From a bacterium (GTDB lineage: Bacteria > SZUA-79 > Acidulodesulfobacterales > Acidulodesulfobacteraceae), in NCBI GenBank assembly GCA_021781285.1, contig JAJXXD010000023.1, positions 1-5,234 on the forward strand: a stretch of 5,234 nucleotides of DNA. The letters run 5' to 3'. Shown in pieces: positions 4,618 through 5,234 of the stretch (positions are counted from its first letter, which is position 1; every line of letters begins with the position of its first letter). A program made the position numbers and the translations under genes. The notes under the pieces are model-generated. The model had not been told where the DNA came from, did not search any database, and was given only the letters and a program-made list of their open reading frames with translations.

Positions 4618-5234
4618 TCAATAAGAAGACTTTAAAGTCCACTCCGTATCGTAATAATTCTGCATTTCGGGAAATATCCGCGGCATAAGCCTCATCATTC
4701 CGCTTTCGTTAACGTCTATCATATACAGCTCCTGCCTTCCCGCAATTTCCGTATCGAACGTAATAATCCTAGAATCTCTGGTCCATGCCGGATGTTGTGC
4801 GCTGTAAGGGGTGTTCGTCACCTGCCTTTCATCTGAACCGTCGGCATTCATAATGCATACCTCTAAAGCGCCGTTTACGAAAGACGTAAAGGCTATTTTT
4901 TTTCCGTCCGGCGACCATGCCGGACTGGAATTATAACTGCTGTCGTTATAAGTAATCCTGCGCTGGCTGCTTCCGTCCGAATTCATTATATAAATCTGCG
5001 GACTTCCGCCGCGGCTGGATACAAACGCGATTCTGTTTCCATTTGGAGAAAACGAAGCCGAAGTATTAATTCCGTCGGCAAAAGTCAACTGCTTTAGATT
5101 CCCGCCGTTTACGCCTACGGTATATAACTCCGTATTTAAATGGTCGGGGGTAAGCGCCACGGCTAACTTATTTCCGTCCGGCGACCATGCTACGAAATCC
5201 GCCGGACCTGAGAGGTTAAGCTTTTTCGTTCCGC
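4618..5234 (-). CDS. tolB: TolB, C-terminal beta-propeller part (5' end outside the window)
   Basis: TolB is the periplasmic beta-propeller of the Tol-Pal system, which keeps the outer membrane attached during division and binds Pal. The frame is open to the right edge. The 204 visible residues are about half of a usual 400-430-residue TolB. A GTG at 5160 falls in mid-blade and is not the start. The fragment is built of PD40/WD-like blades: A-W-SPDG (17-20), SPNG (62-65), SPDG (107-110) and a weaker TRDS (151-154). Spacing is 45, 45 and 44 residues, each blade with an IAF-type strand and an I-M-N-x-DG-type strand. The last segment contains YYDTEW and ends KSSY before a TGA. The cpoB-like gene follows after 68 nt. 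Another PD40 propeller cannot be excluded without the N-terminal TolB domain, but the neighbour makes TolB the best call. Confidence 0.88.
   Translation of the reverse strand, partial: GTKKLNLSGPADFVAWSPDGNKLAVALTPDHLNTELYTVGVNGGNLKQLTFADGINTSASFSPNGNRIAFVSSRGGSPQIYIMNSDGSSQRRITYNDSSYNSSPAWSPDGKKIAFTSFVNGALEVCIMNADGSDERQVTNTPYSAQHPAWTRDSRIITFDTEIAGRQELYMIDVNESGMMRLMPRIFPEMQNYYDTEWTLKSSY
4901..5190 (-). repeat. 20-bp perfect direct repeat encoding the A-W-S-P-D-G blade motif of TolB
   Basis: The same 20 bases occur at 4901-4920 and 5171-5190, exactly 270 nt (90 codons) apart, or two propeller blades. Seven of the ten adjoining bases on the left also match. The blade between them has SPNG with different codons. 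This is a repeat internal to a coding region, not a mobile element. Confidence 0.85.

Noticed and set aside
5158..5160. GTG at 5160 as the start of tolB
   Set aside because: The same frame continues upstream to the window edge and encodes an A-W-S-P-D-G blade motif, so the real start lies outside the window.

Overview
All recognisable genes lie on the minus strand and read from the right edge to the left: tolB (3' part only), a ybgF/cpoB-type lipoprotein gene, tsaD, rsmA (ksgA), glpK, then a strong Rho-independent terminator, a promoter, and the first codons of a new gene for an exported protein that runs off the left edge. The DNA is moderately AT-rich, with AT-rich intergenic gaps. The Tol genes and an outer-membrane-type lipoprotein signal point to a Gram-negative (diderm) bacterium. 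From general knowledge, a tol cluster running into tsaD and rsmA recalls Deltaproteobacteria-like lineages. The sequence alone does not fix the taxon.

Region by region: 4618-5234 is the C-terminal part of the TolB beta-propeller. After a 68-nt AT-rich gap with two small palindromes comes the CpoB/YbgF-like protein (3737-4549): lipobox, coiled coil, TPR domain. The gene pal, usually found between these two, is absent from that slot. TsaD (2665-3720) follows after 16 nt and RsmA (1797-2654) after 10 nt. These are two translation-quality enzymes, for the tRNA t6A37 modification and 16S rRNA dimethyladenosine. GlpK (284-1765) follows after 31 nt. The close spacing and the lack of any internal terminator suggest one transcript from tolB to glpK, ending at the terminator at 157-186.

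The least explained part is the left 283 bases. A perfect 16-bp inverted repeat (191-206 / 258-273) with a 51-nt spacer lies just after the glpK stop. The operon terminator comes next, and a promoter whose -35 box sits in the terminator loop overlaps it. That promoter appears to drive a gene beginning at 92 with a strong ribosome binding site and a clear Sec signal peptide.

The window is mainly a conserved housekeeping cluster. I see no convincing evidence of a new multi-gene system. The points most worth checking are the inverted-repeat element, the terminator/promoter overlap, the altered nucleotide-site residues in GlpK, and the missing pal.
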